DNA of 64,000 nucleotides from DASWOJ01 sp964250755. GTDB lineage: Bacteria > Pseudomonadota > Alphaproteobacteria > Acetobacterales > Acetobacteraceae. The notes under the pieces are model-generated. The model did no database searches and was not told the origin of the DNA. It saw only the letters and a program-made list of their open reading frames with translations. This document shows, piece after piece, positions 39,524-47,775 of this stretch. The position numbers and the translations under genes were made by a program. The stretch lies in NCBI GenBank assembly GCA_964250755.1, contig CAXUHB010000002.1:124001-188000 (forward strand), written 5' to 3'. The stretch's first letter is position 1. Every line of letters begins with the position of its first letter.

Positions 39524-40753
39524 CTACGACGGCGGGGACATCTTGCAGGTCGTCGGCAGCCGCTGCGCCTCCGCCTCGATCCGGGCGACGGTCTTGAAGC
39601 CCATCTTGTTGTCCGGGAAAGTGTTGGGCATCCCCGGCTCCAACACCGACACGAACATGGGCGTGAGAAGCTGGTGGTTGTCCGGGCGCATGGTCACGTC
39701 GCCCAGCGGGGTATGCTGGACCATGGTGGACAGCACCTGGCCGACCTTCGCCGGGTCGCTGCTGTCGGCCTGCTTCATGGCGGCGGCCAGCATGTCAATC
39801 TCATTGACCACGCGCCAGTAGAAGAACTTCTGGTTGTACTTCGCCTCGAACGCCTGGGCCATCGTCTCGATCTCGGGCGCGCCCACGTTGGCGTGCCACT
39901 CGCTGATCTGCGCGTAGCCGCGCCCGCCGGTGCCTGCCCCGGCGATCACCTCGGACGACCCCATGTAATAGGTGAAGAACGTGCCCTTGAAGCCGGCGTC
40001 CTGCGCGGCCTTCGCCAGCAACGCCAGGTCGGCGCCCCAGTTGCCCGTCACCACCGCGTCCGCCCCCGCCGCCTGGAACTTCTGGATGTAGGGCGTGAAG
40101 TCCTTCACCTTGCCCAGCGGCACCCGTTCCGCCCCCACCACCTGCAGGTCCGGGCGGCGGTTGGCCAGCATCTGCTGCGCCGCCTTTTCCACCGACTGGC
40201 CGAAGCTGTAGTCGGGATTGAAGATGTAGACCTTCTTCACGCTGGCCTGGGCGACCAGGTAGTCGGTCAGCGCGCGCATCTTCATGTCCACGTCCGCGTC
40301 GAAGCGGAAGTGCCACCAGGTGCACTTGTCGTTGGTCAGGCCGGGGTCCACGGCAGCATAGTTCAGGAACATGACGGCCTGGTTGGGCGCGCGGCGGTTG
40401 TTCTTGGCGATGGCGTCGGACAGCGCGAAGGCGACGGCGCTGCCGTTGCCCTGCGTCACGTAGTGGATGCCGTCGTCCACGGCCTTGCGGAGCAGGGTCA
40501 GCGACTTCTCGGGGCTGACCTCGTTGTCCATCGCCACCAGCTCCAGCCGGCGGCCCGGCCCTGCGGCCTGCGCGGCGTTCACGCGGTCTATGGCGAAGCG
40601 GAAGTGCTGCTCCCCCAACTGGCCCGTCGCGGCGAGCGAGCCGCTGAGCGGGTCTATGTAGGCGATGCGCACGACCTCGTCGGCGCGTGCGGCGCCGGGC
40701 AGGGCGGCGAGCATGGGCGCGAGCAGGGCAGCGGCGGCAATCCGTGTCAGCAT
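39524..40753 (-). CDS. livJ: branched-chain-type ABC substrate-binding protein
   Basis: Periplasmic binding protein of 409 residues, type I fold. Seen: signal peptide MLTRIAAAALLAPMLAALPGAARA, VVRIAYIDPLSGSLAATGQLGEQHFRFAIDRVN, ELVAMDNEVSPEKSLTLLRK, GNGSAVAFALSDAIAKNN, FFTYYMGSSEVIAGAG. It is first in the operon. Its long form and its linkage to acyl-CoA genes point to a carboxylate, such as a fatty, dicarboxylic or aromatic acid, rather than leucine. Rhodopseudomonas pim loci have a similar transporter nearby. The ligand is inference. Confidence 0.9.
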   Translation of the reverse strand: MLTRIAAAALLAPMLAALPGAARADEVVRIAYIDPLSGSLAATGQLGEQHFRFAIDRVNAAQAAGPGRRLELVAMDNEVSPEKSLTLLRKAVDDGIHYVTQGNGSAVAFALSDAIAKNNRRAPNQAVMFLNYAAVDPGLTNDKCTWWHFRFDADVDMKMRALTDYLVAQASVKKVYIFNPDYSFGQSVEKAAQQMLANRRPDLQVVGAERVPLGKVKDFTPYIQKFQAAGADAVVTGNWGADLALLAKAAQDAGFKGTFFTYYMGSSEVIAGAGTGGRGYAQISEWHANVGAPEIETMAQAFEAKYNQKFFYWRVVNEIDMLAAAMKQADSSDPAKVGQVLSTMVQHTPLGDVTMRPDNHQLLTPMFVSVLEPGMPNTFPDNKMGFKTVARIEAEAQRLPTTCKMSPPS

Positions 40754-40954
40754 GGTGCGTTCCCCTTGGCGGCACCCTCGTTGCGGGGGCCGGCGTTGTT
40801 GGGCCTACCCTCCCCCGCGGGGAAGGGGCGCGTCAACGGGCATTCGAGGCTGTCCAGTGAAAGGCTAGCGGTTGCCGCTCAGATCACCCGCCTCGAACGG
40901 AGTAGGCAGATTGCATCAGCCCCTCCTGCTTGGTTGTACCTGACCGACGCGCGG
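40754..40954. other. upstream region of the liv/beta-oxidation operon
   Basis: About 200 bases. In the minus sense TTGACG at about 40833-40838 is followed by a CCCCTTCCCCGCGGGGGAGGG palindrome; no -10 at a normal distance was found. No gene is supported. Confidence 0.35.
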
Positions 40955-41407
40955 CTAACTGCGGTATGAGTTGGGTGGCTGCTTTGACACGAGACGCCTC
41001 TGTTGCTCCTCGACGCTTACCCAGTCAGGACAGAGCGTAACTTCGTGCTCAGGACGCCGCTCCCATTGTCGTCCCAGGGATGTCGTTGGTCTTGACCAGT
41101 ATTGGAGCACCCGCAGCGCCATGCTGCTTATGGAGGCGTTGGGGCAGTTCACGTTTGGCGGATCGCCGTAGTCGATTGTGTTGTCAGCTATGCCTGACTT
41201 GAGCGCGGGATACTGTCCCGACATAGCGACGATAAACGGTATGTGGCACACTTGGCATCCGACGTGAAGCAACGCCGCCTCGTCCGCATAGATGTTCGCA
41301 AGATAGTGCGGGTGGAATTCGCAGTAACGCGGCACGGCGTTTTCGTCGAACCACAAGGGCGGTCCAAGCTTCGACATTATGTCGTTGTAGCACACGAACA
41401 TGCCCAT
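40955..41407 (-). CDS. unknown Cys/His-rich protein, accessory
   Basis: A 150-residue protein: WFDENAVPRYCEFHPHYLANIYADEAALLHVGCQVCHIPFIVAMSG, then NTIDYGDPPNVNCPNASISSMALRVLQYW and VTLCPDWVSVEEQQRRL. The CxxH and CxxCH groups suggest a zinc-binding knuckle; the CQVCH could bind haem only if exported, and no signal peptide is seen. ATG 41407 is preferred to TTG 41410. Base composition is well below the window average. Family not recognised; phage- or mobile-derived cargo is plausible. Confidence 0.7.
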   Translation of the reverse strand: MGMFVCYNDIMSKLGPPLWFDENAVPRYCEFHPHYLANIYADEAALLHVGCQVCHIPFIVAMSGQYPALKSGIADNTIDYGDPPNVNCPNASISSMALRVLQYWSRPTTSLGRQWERRPEHEVTLCPDWVSVEEQQRRLVSKQPPNSYRS

Positions 41408-41451
41408 CAACTCCGACTACAAGCCAGTCAAGATGGGCCAGATGAAACCTG

Positions 41452-41841
41452 TTAATCAACCAGCGTGACCAGCTCCGAATACCTCACCAACACCGCATCA
41501 GCCGTCAGCAACCGCATCGGCCCGACAATCGCCTGCGCGATCAGCAAACGGTCGAACGGGTCGGTGTGATGCAGCGGCAGGTCGGCGGCGCCCGCCGCCG
41601 CCGCGGCGTCAACCGGAAGCTCGGCAAAGCCAACGGCGCGCGCATTGCGGGCAACGGCTTCCGGGCGGGCCTTGAAGTCCTCGCGGACAAGGGGGGCCTT
41701 GATGGCGATCTCCCATATGCTCGCGGCGCTGAACATGACCTCGTTGTCGCTGCTTTTGATCAGGGCCTGCGTCTGCTGGCCCAGCCGGGCTGGCGTCAGC
41801 AGCACCCAAAGGAGGATGTGCGTGTCGAGCAGGAACCTCAT
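41452..41841 (-). CDS. vapC: PIN-domain toxin (VapC family)
   Basis: Putative ribonuclease toxin of 129 residues. The PIN acidic centre is visible: Asp6 (LLDTHILLW), Glu44 (SIWEIAIKA), Asp94/Asp97 (HHTDPFDRLLIAQA) and Asp115 (LLTADAVL). This layout matches VapC of the type with 'DTHxLLW'. Its ATG overlaps the antitoxin stop by one base. It would cut a tRNA or rRNA when freed from the antitoxin; the target is unknown. Confidence 0.92.
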   Translation of the reverse strand: MRFLLDTHILLWVLLTPARLGQQTQALIKSSDNEVMFSAASIWEIAIKAPLVREDFKARPEAVARNARAVGFAELPVDAAAAAGAADLPLHHTDPFDRLLIAQAIVGPMRLLTADAVLVRYSELVTLVD

Positions 41842-42080
41842 CAGCGCCCTTCGAACAGGGCCAGCACGTCATCCGGAAGCGGCGCGTCGAAGTCGTCCGG
41901 GATCGTGAACTGACCGGCCATGGTGCCAAGCACCCGGTCAGGCTTCTTGGCCGGCTTCAACGGCACCAGCCGGGCCACGGGAACGCCCGCGCGCGCAATG
42001 ATGATCTCCTCTCCAGCAGCGGCAGCGTCCACTAAGCGGGACAGGTGCGTCTTGGCAGCGTGAATGTTGACGGTTTGCAT
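41841..42080 (-). CDS. Phd/YefM-type antitoxin
   Basis: A 79-residue antitoxin: MQTVNIHAAKTHLSRLVDAAAAGEEIIIARAGVPVARLVPLKP is the Phd/YefM DNA-binding domain, and the C-terminus (IPDDFDAPLPDDVLALFEGR) is the acidic toxin-neutralising tail found with VapC partners. It precedes and overlaps the toxin gene as is usual, and should repress its own promoter. Confidence 0.92.
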   Translation of the reverse strand: MQTVNIHAAKTHLSRLVDAAAAGEEIIIARAGVPVARLVPLKPAKKPDRVLGTMAGQFTIPDDFDAPLPDDVLALFEGR

Positions 42081-42111
42081 GGCGCACTCCTCAGCGGACT
42101 AACCCTCAACC

Positions 42112-42140
42112 AACTTACGCCAGACTTCACCTGCAAGCAA
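42112..42140 (-). promoter_or_regulatory. possible promoter of the toxin-antitoxin pair
   Basis: In minus sense TTGCTT (42140-42135) and TAAGTT (42117-42112) have a 17-base spacer, about 30 bases ahead of the antitoxin ATG. GGTTGAGGGTTAG between them and the start could be operator sequence. Confidence 0.35.
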
Positions 42141-42159
42141 AGCGTTCCGACGCCGCCCC

Positions 42160-42732
42160 TTATCCCGCCGCGAACCCGAACTGGCTGTGCAGCCGGGCCA
42201 GCGCGTCCGCCGGCAGGCGCAGCCGGGCCGCGAGGTAGCCGAGGTAGGCCCGCCCGACCTCTCCGTGCTTGTCTGCCGCCGCCAGCGACGCCGCATAGAA
42301 CAGCGACGCCACGTGCGGGTCGCGCACCTGGCGCAGCAGGCCCTCCAGCGGCGCCGGGTGCTGCAGCGCATCGGCAACGAAGCCCTGCGCCTCCGTTTGC
42401 AGGCCGAAGGTCGCCAGGGCCGCGCGCAGCCCGCGCTCCCCGGCCTCCCCGATCGGCCCGGCCGCGCCCACGGCAGCCACCATCGCCCGGATCAGCAACT
42501 CGGTCTGCGGCGTGTCCAGGTGGCCGAAGGCGGTCGGCGGCGGGCCGAGCTTCTGCTGGCGGTTGCGCAGGTGGCTGAACACCACCTTGGCCGCCAGCAC
42601 GTCCAACGGCGCATCGGCCAGGCGCGGCGCCGCCCTGGGTGCCGGAACCGGCATTTGCGGGCCGCCCGGCATTCGCAGCCCGAGGCGGCGCAGCAGGGGC
42701 CGCAGGCCAGCCAGCAAACCAGCCCAGGTCAC
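42160..42732 (-). CDS. DUF533 family protein
   Basis: A 190-residue protein. After a basic, Pro-rich N-terminus the region ~60-190 is all helical: TPQTELLIRAMVAAVGAAGPIGEAGERGLRAALATFG...FVADALQHPAPLEGLLRQVRDPHVASLFYAASLAAADKHGEVGRAYLGYLAARLRLPADALARLHSQFG. The helix pattern with 'D-HGE-GRAYL-LAARL-LP' is that of DUF533/TerB-like proteins. The start is GTG at 42732, overlapping the SLC13 stop (GTGA), so it is co-translated with the permease. Function unknown. Confidence 0.75.
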   Translation of the reverse strand: MTWAGLLAGLRPLLRRLGLRMPGGPQMPVPAPRAAPRLADAPLDVLAAKVVFSHLRNRQQKLGPPPTAFGHLDTPQTELLIRAMVAAVGAAGPIGEAGERGLRAALATFGLQTEAQGFVADALQHPAPLEGLLRQVRDPHVASLFYAASLAAADKHGEVGRAYLGYLAARLRLPADALARLHSQFGFAAG

Positions 42733-44483
42733 GGCTGCACCGGGTGGAGCGGCCAGACCAGCAGCAGCAGCCCCACCGCGAACACCAGCAGGGTCAGCGG
42801 CAGCCCGACGCGCCAGCTTCCAGCCCCGCCGCCCCAGCCTTGCGCCGCCGGCAGCGGCAGCGGCAGCGCGCGGGACAGCATGTTGCACGATGCCCCCAGC
42901 GCGACCGCCATCAGGAACGGGTCCAGGGCAGCACCCATCCGCCCGGCCAGCGCCGCCGCGACCGGCCCCAGCATCAGGGCGGCCGCCACCCCGCCCACCA
43001 CCGGCGCGGCGGCCAACGACGCCGCCAGCAGCAGCGCCACCCCGGCAGCCGCATGCCCGCTCAGCAGCCCGGCCAGCCCATCCGCCGCCGCCGCCGCCAG
43101 ACCCGTCGTGCCCAGCGCCGCCGACACCGGCAGCAGCGCCCCGGCCATCACCAGCACGGACCAGTCCACGCTGGCATACAGCTCGTTCAGGCTCAGCACC
43201 CGCAGCAGCACCAGCAGCACCGCCGCGCCGAGCAGCGCCGCGACCAGGGGCAGGACGCCCATGGCCGCCAGCGCCAGCGCAGCCAGCAGCAGCAGGCCCG
43301 GCGCCAGCGTCTGCTGCCGCCGGCCCAGCCGCAGCCGGCGCTCGGCCAGCAGCAGGCAGCCGAACTCGGCCAGCACCGGCGGCAGGGACGCCAACTCGCC
43401 CTGCAGCGCCAGCACGTCGCCTGCTTGCAGCTTGACCCGCTGCAGCCGCGTCAGCCCGCCCCCTGCCCCGCGCCCGATGCCCAGCAGCGCCGCGCGCTGG
43501 TCCAGCCCGGCCTCCGCGCAGGACCGCCCCACCAGGCGGGAGCCAGGGGTTACCACGGCCTCGATCACGCCCACGCGCTCCGGGTCGGGCGCGGCGCCGT
43601 GGGCGGAGGCGATCTGCAGGCGCAGCCGCCCGGTGAAGCGCTGCAAGGTGTCCAGGCTGCACACCAGCACCAGCACGTCGCCTCCTGCCACGACCAAGCC
43701 CGAACGGGGTGCCAGGCGGCGGTAGTCCTCGCGTATCACGGCCTCGACCTGCAGCACGCCGTCGCTGCGCCGTTCCAGCTCCGCCAGGCTATGCCCGGCG
43801 GCAGGAGAGTCGGGCGGGACACGGGCCTCGCTGGTGTAGCGCTCGATCCGCACGGGCGCGGCGGAGGCGTCCGCCGGAGGCCGGGGCAGCAGCCGCCAGG
43901 CCGCGGCCAGGAAGGCCATCCCGGCCAGGGCAACGACTCCGCCGACGCGCGCGAAGTCGAACAGGCCGTAGCCCGTCCCCGCCGCCTCCTGCCTCAGGTC
44001 GGACATCAGCAGGTTGGGCAGGCTGCCGGCCAGGGTGGCCAGCCCCCCCAGCACGAAGGCGAAGGCGACCGGAGTGCCGGCCTGGGACGGCCATCGTCCG
44101 GCCCGGCGCAGCACCTGCCCCGGCACCGCCGCAAACGCCGCGGCGGCTCCGTAGCTGCCCCCCAGTGCGGCGGCCACGGCGGCAACGAGGCCCAGCACCG
44201 GCGCCTGCACACCTGCCGGGCCAAGCCACGGCGCCGCGGCCCGCACCGGCACCAGCAGCACGCCGGCGTTGCGCACCCCCGCCGCCAGGATCATCAGGCC
44301 GGCGAAGGCGCCGATTGCCGGGTGCGAGAACCCGGCCAGGACTCCGTCCGCCGGCACCAGCCCCGCCGCCGCGGATGCGACCAGCGCTGCGATGGCGACC
44401 ACATCGTGCCGCCAGCGCCGCCACGCCAGCAGGACCAGCGTGACGGCCACGATGCCCGCCAGGACCGCCTGCGGCTGCGTCAT
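42729..44483 (-). CDS. SLC13-family permease with TrkA-C (RCK_C) domains
   Basis: A 584-residue membrane transporter of the divalent-anion:sodium symporter type. An N-terminal half with about five helices (ILAAGVRNAGVLLVPVRAAAPWL; FVLGGLATLAGSLPNLLMS) is followed by a cytoplasmic section with two TrkA-C-like units (RIERYTSEARVPPDSPAAGHSLAELERRSDGVLQVEAVIREDYRRLAP; GVIEAVVTPGSRLVGRSCAEAGLDQRAALLGIGRGAGGG) and a second helical half ending SCNMLSRALPLPL. Likely substrates are sulfate, citrate or dicarboxylates. ATG 44483 is used. The antiporter gene on the other strand starts 159 bases away. Confidence 0.85.
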   Translation of the reverse strand: MTQPQAVLAGIVAVTLVLLAWRRWRHDVVAIAALVASAAAGLVPADGVLAGFSHPAIGAFAGLMILAAGVRNAGVLLVPVRAAAPWLGPAGVQAPVLGLVAAVAAALGGSYGAAAAFAAVPGQVLRRAGRWPSQAGTPVAFAFVLGGLATLAGSLPNLLMSDLRQEAAGTGYGLFDFARVGGVVALAGMAFLAAAWRLLPRPPADASAAPVRIERYTSEARVPPDSPAAGHSLAELERRSDGVLQVEAVIREDYRRLAPRSGLVVAGGDVLVLVCSLDTLQRFTGRLRLQIASAHGAAPDPERVGVIEAVVTPGSRLVGRSCAEAGLDQRAALLGIGRGAGGGLTRLQRVKLQAGDVLALQGELASLPPVLAEFGCLLLAERRLRLGRRQQTLAPGLLLLAALALAAMGVLPLVAALLGAAVLLVLLRVLSLNELYASVDWSVLVMAGALLPVSAALGTTGLAAAAADGLAGLLSGHAAAGVALLLAASLAAAPVVGGVAAALMLGPVAAALAGRMGAALDPFLMAVALGASCNMLSRALPLPLPAAQGWGGGAGSWRVGLPLTLLVFAVGLLLLVWPLHPVQP

Positions 44484-44641
44484 GCCGGTTGGGGACCTGC
44501 CGGCCGGGGACGTGCCGGGCCGAAACGCGCCAGCGCCGGCGGAAACGGCGCGCGCGCCGGCTGCAACTTGGTCATCACCTACAAAGTTATGCCGGGCAGC
44601 AAGGTTGCACGGCATGGCGCCGGGCTGCGGGGGGCGCGGGC

Positions 44642-46228
44642 ATGTCGCCGGTTGAGACCATCGTTGGCTTGGCGGCGGCCTGCGTCGCCCTGGCGCTGGC
44701 GGCGCGCACCGCCAAGCTGCCCTACGCCGTCGCGCTCGTGCTGGGCGGCATGGGAGTCGCGCTGGTGCCGGGGATGCCCGGCGTGGAGCTGGATCCGCAC
44801 ATCGCGCTTGCGCTGTTCATGCCGCCGCTGCTGCAGGCCAGCGCCTACCGCACGGACTGGGAGGCGTTCCGCCTGGCGCTGCGCCCCATCCTGCTGCTGG
44901 CGCTGGGGGCGGTGCTGTTCACCGCCGCCGCTGTGGCCGTGGTGGCCAAGCTTCTGGTGCCGGACCTGCCCTGGGGCGCCGCCGTGGCGCTGGGCGCCAT
45001 CGTGGCGCCGCCCGACGCCGTGGCGGCCACCGCGGTCCTGAAGTCCATGCGGCTGCCGCGCAAGCTGGTGACGATCCTTGAGGGCGAGAGCCTGCTGAAC
45101 GACGCGTCGTCGCTGATCCTGTACCGCTTCGCCGTCGGCGCGACAGCGGCGGGCAGCGTCAGCCTGTCCGAGGCGGGCGGCGCGTTCGTGTGGTCGTCGC
45201 TCGGCGGCGCGCTGGCGGGCTACGCCGTAGGGCGCCTGGTGATCCTGGCCGCCCGCGCGCTGGACGACACCCTGCTGGAGATCACGGCCATCGTGCTGGC
45301 GGGCTTCGTCAGCTATCTCGGCGCCGAGCTGTTCCATCTGTCCGGCGTGCTGGCCGCCGTCGCCTGCGGGCTGGTGATCGGGCGCGGCCAGCACGAGGTG
45401 CTGTCGGCGCGCACCCGGGTCGAGAGCACGGCGGTCTGGAACTTCCTGGAATTCATGCTGACCAGCCTGGTGTTCATCCTGATCGGCCTGCAGCTGCGGG
45501 ACGTGCTGGGCCGGCTGGGCGATTACAGCCTGCTGCACCTGCTGGGTCTGGGGGCCGCGGTGTCGGCGGCGATGATCGTCAGCCGCTTCATGTGGGTGTT
45601 CGGCACGTCGGGCATTGCGCTGCTGCTGCCGCGGCGTCTCCATCTGGGTGGTGCCGCAATGCCGGTCAGCCACCAGATCGTCGTGGGCTGGGCGGGGATG
45701 CGCGGCGTGGTCAGCCTGGCGGCGTCGCTCGCGCTGCCTCTGGCCTTCCCCGGGCGCGACCTCATCATCTTCCTGGCGTTCTGCGCCATCCTGGTCACGC
45801 TGGTGCTGCAGGGCACGACGCTGGGCTGGGTCATCACCCGGCTGCGCGTCGTCGAGGTGCCTGAGGCGGCGGCGGCGCATGAGGAGGCCGTGGTCCGCCG
45901 CGCCGCCGCGGATGCGGCGCTGGCAGTGGTGGAGGACCGCGTGTTCGCAGGACGGGAGCTGGGAATGCCGGACAGCGACATGCTGCGGGAGTTCCGCCGC
46001 CGGGCCGCCGACGCGCACGGGCTGGAGGCCGGCCCGGCGCTGGCCGCCCGCCGCCGCGCCGCCCGGCTGCGCCTGGAGCTGGACGCAATGCACGCCGCCC
46101 GCCGCACGGTGCTGGACCAGGCGGAGCGGATGGACGCCGAGCTGCTGCAAGCCATCGAGGAGGAGTTCGACTACGAGGAAGGCCGCCTGCGCCGGTCATT
46201 GGGGGAGGCGGAGCACGCGCCGGGGTAG
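44642..46228 (+). CDS. Na+/H+ antiporter (CPA1/NhaP type)
   Basis: A 528-residue cation/proton antiporter. Seen: about twelve helices; MPPLLQASAYRTDWEAFRLALRPIL; the CPA1 motif GAIVAPPDAVAATAVLKSMRLPRKLVTILEGESLLNDASSLILYRFAVG with the paired acidic residues of the ion site; GWAGMRGVVSLAASLALPL; and a cytoplasmic C-terminal coiled-coil region rich in Arg/Glu (from ~415). The NDASS context marks the Na+/H+ group. It would exchange cytoplasmic Na+ (or K+) for protons. ATG 44642 begins the first helix. Confidence 0.92.
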   Translation: MSPVETIVGLAAACVALALAARTAKLPYAVALVLGGMGVALVPGMPGVELDPHIALALFMPPLLQASAYRTDWEAFRLALRPILLLALGAVLFTAAAVAVVAKLLVPDLPWGAAVALGAIVAPPDAVAATAVLKSMRLPRKLVTILEGESLLNDASSLILYRFAVGATAAGSVSLSEAGGAFVWSSLGGALAGYAVGRLVILAARALDDTLLEITAIVLAGFVSYLGAELFHLSGVLAAVACGLVIGRGQHEVLSARTRVESTAVWNFLEFMLTSLVFILIGLQLRDVLGRLGDYSLLHLLGLGAAVSAAMIVSRFMWVFGTSGIALLLPRRLHLGGAAMPVSHQIVVGWAGMRGVVSLAASLALPLAFPGRDLIIFLAFCAILVTLVLQGTTLGWVITRLRVVEVPEAAAAHEEAVVRRAAADAALAVVEDRVFAGRELGMPDSDMLREFRRRAADAHGLEAGPALAARRRAARLRLELDAMHAARRTVLDQAERMDAELLQAIEEEFDYEEGRLRRSLGEAEHAPG

Positions 46229-46243
46229 CCTGCGGCTGAACCG

Positions 46244-46276
46244 GCCGGCTTGCGTCCCACCCGGACGCAAGCCGGC
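46244..46276. terminator. bidirectional hairpin terminator
   Basis: GCCGGCTTGCGTCC (46244-46257) and its exact complement GGACGCAAGCCGGC (46263-46276) enclose a CACCC loop. The 14-base stem lies in the 57-base gap between the convergent antiporter and amino-acid transporter genes. There is no T-run, but position and strength favour termination from both sides. Confidence 0.7.
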
Positions 46277-46285
46277 ACCTGGCGA

Positions 46286-47089
46286 TCAGAACACCGGCAG
46301 CTCCGGGAATGGCGTGCCGAACCACTTGCGGTGCAACGCGTCCAACTCGCCGTTGTTCTTAACGTAATAGACGAACGTGTTCACCCAGCGGTGCAGGTTG
46401 AACTGGTTGGCGCGCATCGTGATCCCGTTGGGCTGGCGCAGCAGCACGAACTTCTTGGCGATGTCCGCGCCGGGGTTCTGCTTCATCACGCCGTCGAAGG
46501 TGATGCCCGTCTCCGCCATCGCGTCCACCTGGCCGGTCAGCAGCGCCTGGTATGTGCTGGGCGTGTCGTCGAAGCGCATCATGCGGGCCGTCGTGCCCAG
46601 CGCGCCCGACAGGATCACGTCCTGCACCGTGCCGCGCGGCACGCCGACGCGCAGGCCGCGCAGGTCCTCGATCTTCGTGATCTCCTTGCCCTTCGGCCCA
46701 TACACCGTGTTCTCGATGGCGCTGTAGGGGATGCTGAACATCACCTGCTTCGCACGCTCGGGCGTGATGCCGAAGGTGGCGACGATCAGGTCCACTTTGT
46801 TGGTTACCAGGAACGGCAGCCGGTTGCTGGCCGTCACCTGCACCAGGTTGACTTTCACGCCGAGATACTTGCCCAGCAGCCGCGCGACCTCGATGTCGTA
46901 GCCGTCCGGCTCCTGCTTGTCGTTCAGCAGGCCGTAGGGCGGCAGGTCAATCAGCACGCCGATATTGATGGTGCCGCGGCTGACGATCTCGTCCACCGTC
47001 TGCGCCCGCACCCGCGCGCTGCCCAGCATGATCCCCACCAGCAGCGCCGCCAGCGCCACCAGCATGTGCCTGAATGTCAGCCTTCGCAT
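46286..47089 (-). CDS. polar amino-acid ABC transporter substrate-binding protein
   Basis: Periplasmic type II binding protein of 267 residues. Seen: leader MRRLTFRHMLVALAALLVGIMLGSARVRA, RGTINIGVLIDLPPYGLLNDKQEPDGYDIEVARLLGKYLGVKVNLVQVTASNRLPFL, DLIVATFGITPERAKQVMFSIPYS, DLRGLRVGVPRGTVQD. ATG 47089 is preferred to 47119 because GGGAGGGG precedes it. It is the last gene of a permease-permease-binding-protein set. A glutamine/glutamate/histidine-type ligand is the family expectation. Confidence 0.9.
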   Translation of the reverse strand: MRRLTFRHMLVALAALLVGIMLGSARVRAQTVDEIVSRGTINIGVLIDLPPYGLLNDKQEPDGYDIEVARLLGKYLGVKVNLVQVTASNRLPFLVTNKVDLIVATFGITPERAKQVMFSIPYSAIENTVYGPKGKEITKIEDLRGLRVGVPRGTVQDVILSGALGTTARMMRFDDTPSTYQALLTGQVDAMAETGITFDGVMKQNPGADIAKKFVLLRQPNGITMRANQFNLHRWVNTFVYYVKNNGELDALHRKWFGTPFPELPVF

Positions 47090-47121
47090 ATCCGTCCCCT
47101 CCCAGGGTGTCTTGGTCATGA

Positions 47122-47775
47122 TTATCGTTTGTAGGCGCTGCCCAGCCGCGCTTCGAGCCGCCGGCTGGCCACCGTCAGCGGCCAGCAGAGCAGGAAGTAG
47201 ATCAGCGCGACAGTGCCGAAGATGGCGAACGGGCGAAACGTCGCATTATTCAGAAGCTGCCCGGCCCGCGTCAACTCCACGAAGCCGATCACCGCGGCCA
47301 GCGAGGTGCTTTTCACCAGGTTGACCAGGAACCCCACCGTCGGCGCCGTCGCGACGCGTAGCGCCTGCGGCCCCACGACGCGCAGCATGCGCGCGCCATA
47401 GCCCAGGCCCAGCGCCCGCGCCGCCTCCGATTGGCCGCGCGGCACCGCCTCCAGCGATCCCCGCCAGATCTCCCCCAGGAATGCCCCGGCATTCAGGCTC
47501 AGCCCCAGCGCCGCCGACGCCAGGGCGCCCATGCCGATGCCCAGCAGCTCCCCACCGAAGAACACCAGGAACAGCTGCAGCAGCAGCGGCGTGCCCTGGA
47601 ACACGCGGATGTAGGCGACCGCGAACCAGCGCAGCGGCCGCGACGGCGACACGCGCATCAGCGCGATGGCCAAGCCCACCACCCCGCCGCCCAGGAAGGC
47701 GATCAGCGACAGCATCACCGTCCAGCGCGCGGCGTAGGGCAGGAACAGCAGGTCGTTCCAACCGAGCTGCCGCAT
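47122..47775 (-). CDS. amino-acid ABC transporter permease
   Basis: Inner-membrane permease of 217 residues, HisM/GlnP type, five helices: LPYAARWTVMLSLIAFLGGGVVGLAIALMR, YIRVFQGTPLLLQLFLVFF and the EAA loop EAVPRGQSEAARALGLGYGARMLRVVGPQALRVATAPTVG. Its start overlaps the stop of the preceding permease gene by one base. Confidence 0.92.
   Translation of the reverse strand: MRQLGWNDLLFLPYAARWTVMLSLIAFLGGGVVGLAIALMRVSPSRPLRWFAVAYIRVFQGTPLLLQLFLVFFGGELLGIGMGALASAALGLSLNAGAFLGEIWRGSLEAVPRGQSEAARALGLGYGARMLRVVGPQALRVATAPTVGFLVNLVKSTSLAAVIGFVELTRAGQLLNNATFRPFAIFGTVALIYFLLCWPLTVASRRLEARLGSAYKR

Noticed and set aside
40998..41300. Haem-binding CxxCH cytochrome in the 40955-41407 gene
   Set aside because: No signal peptide and extra CxxH groups; a zinc site is more likely.
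40955..42080. Defence island
   Set aside because: Only a VapBC-type pair and one unknown protein; no restriction, Abi or nuclease genes around.
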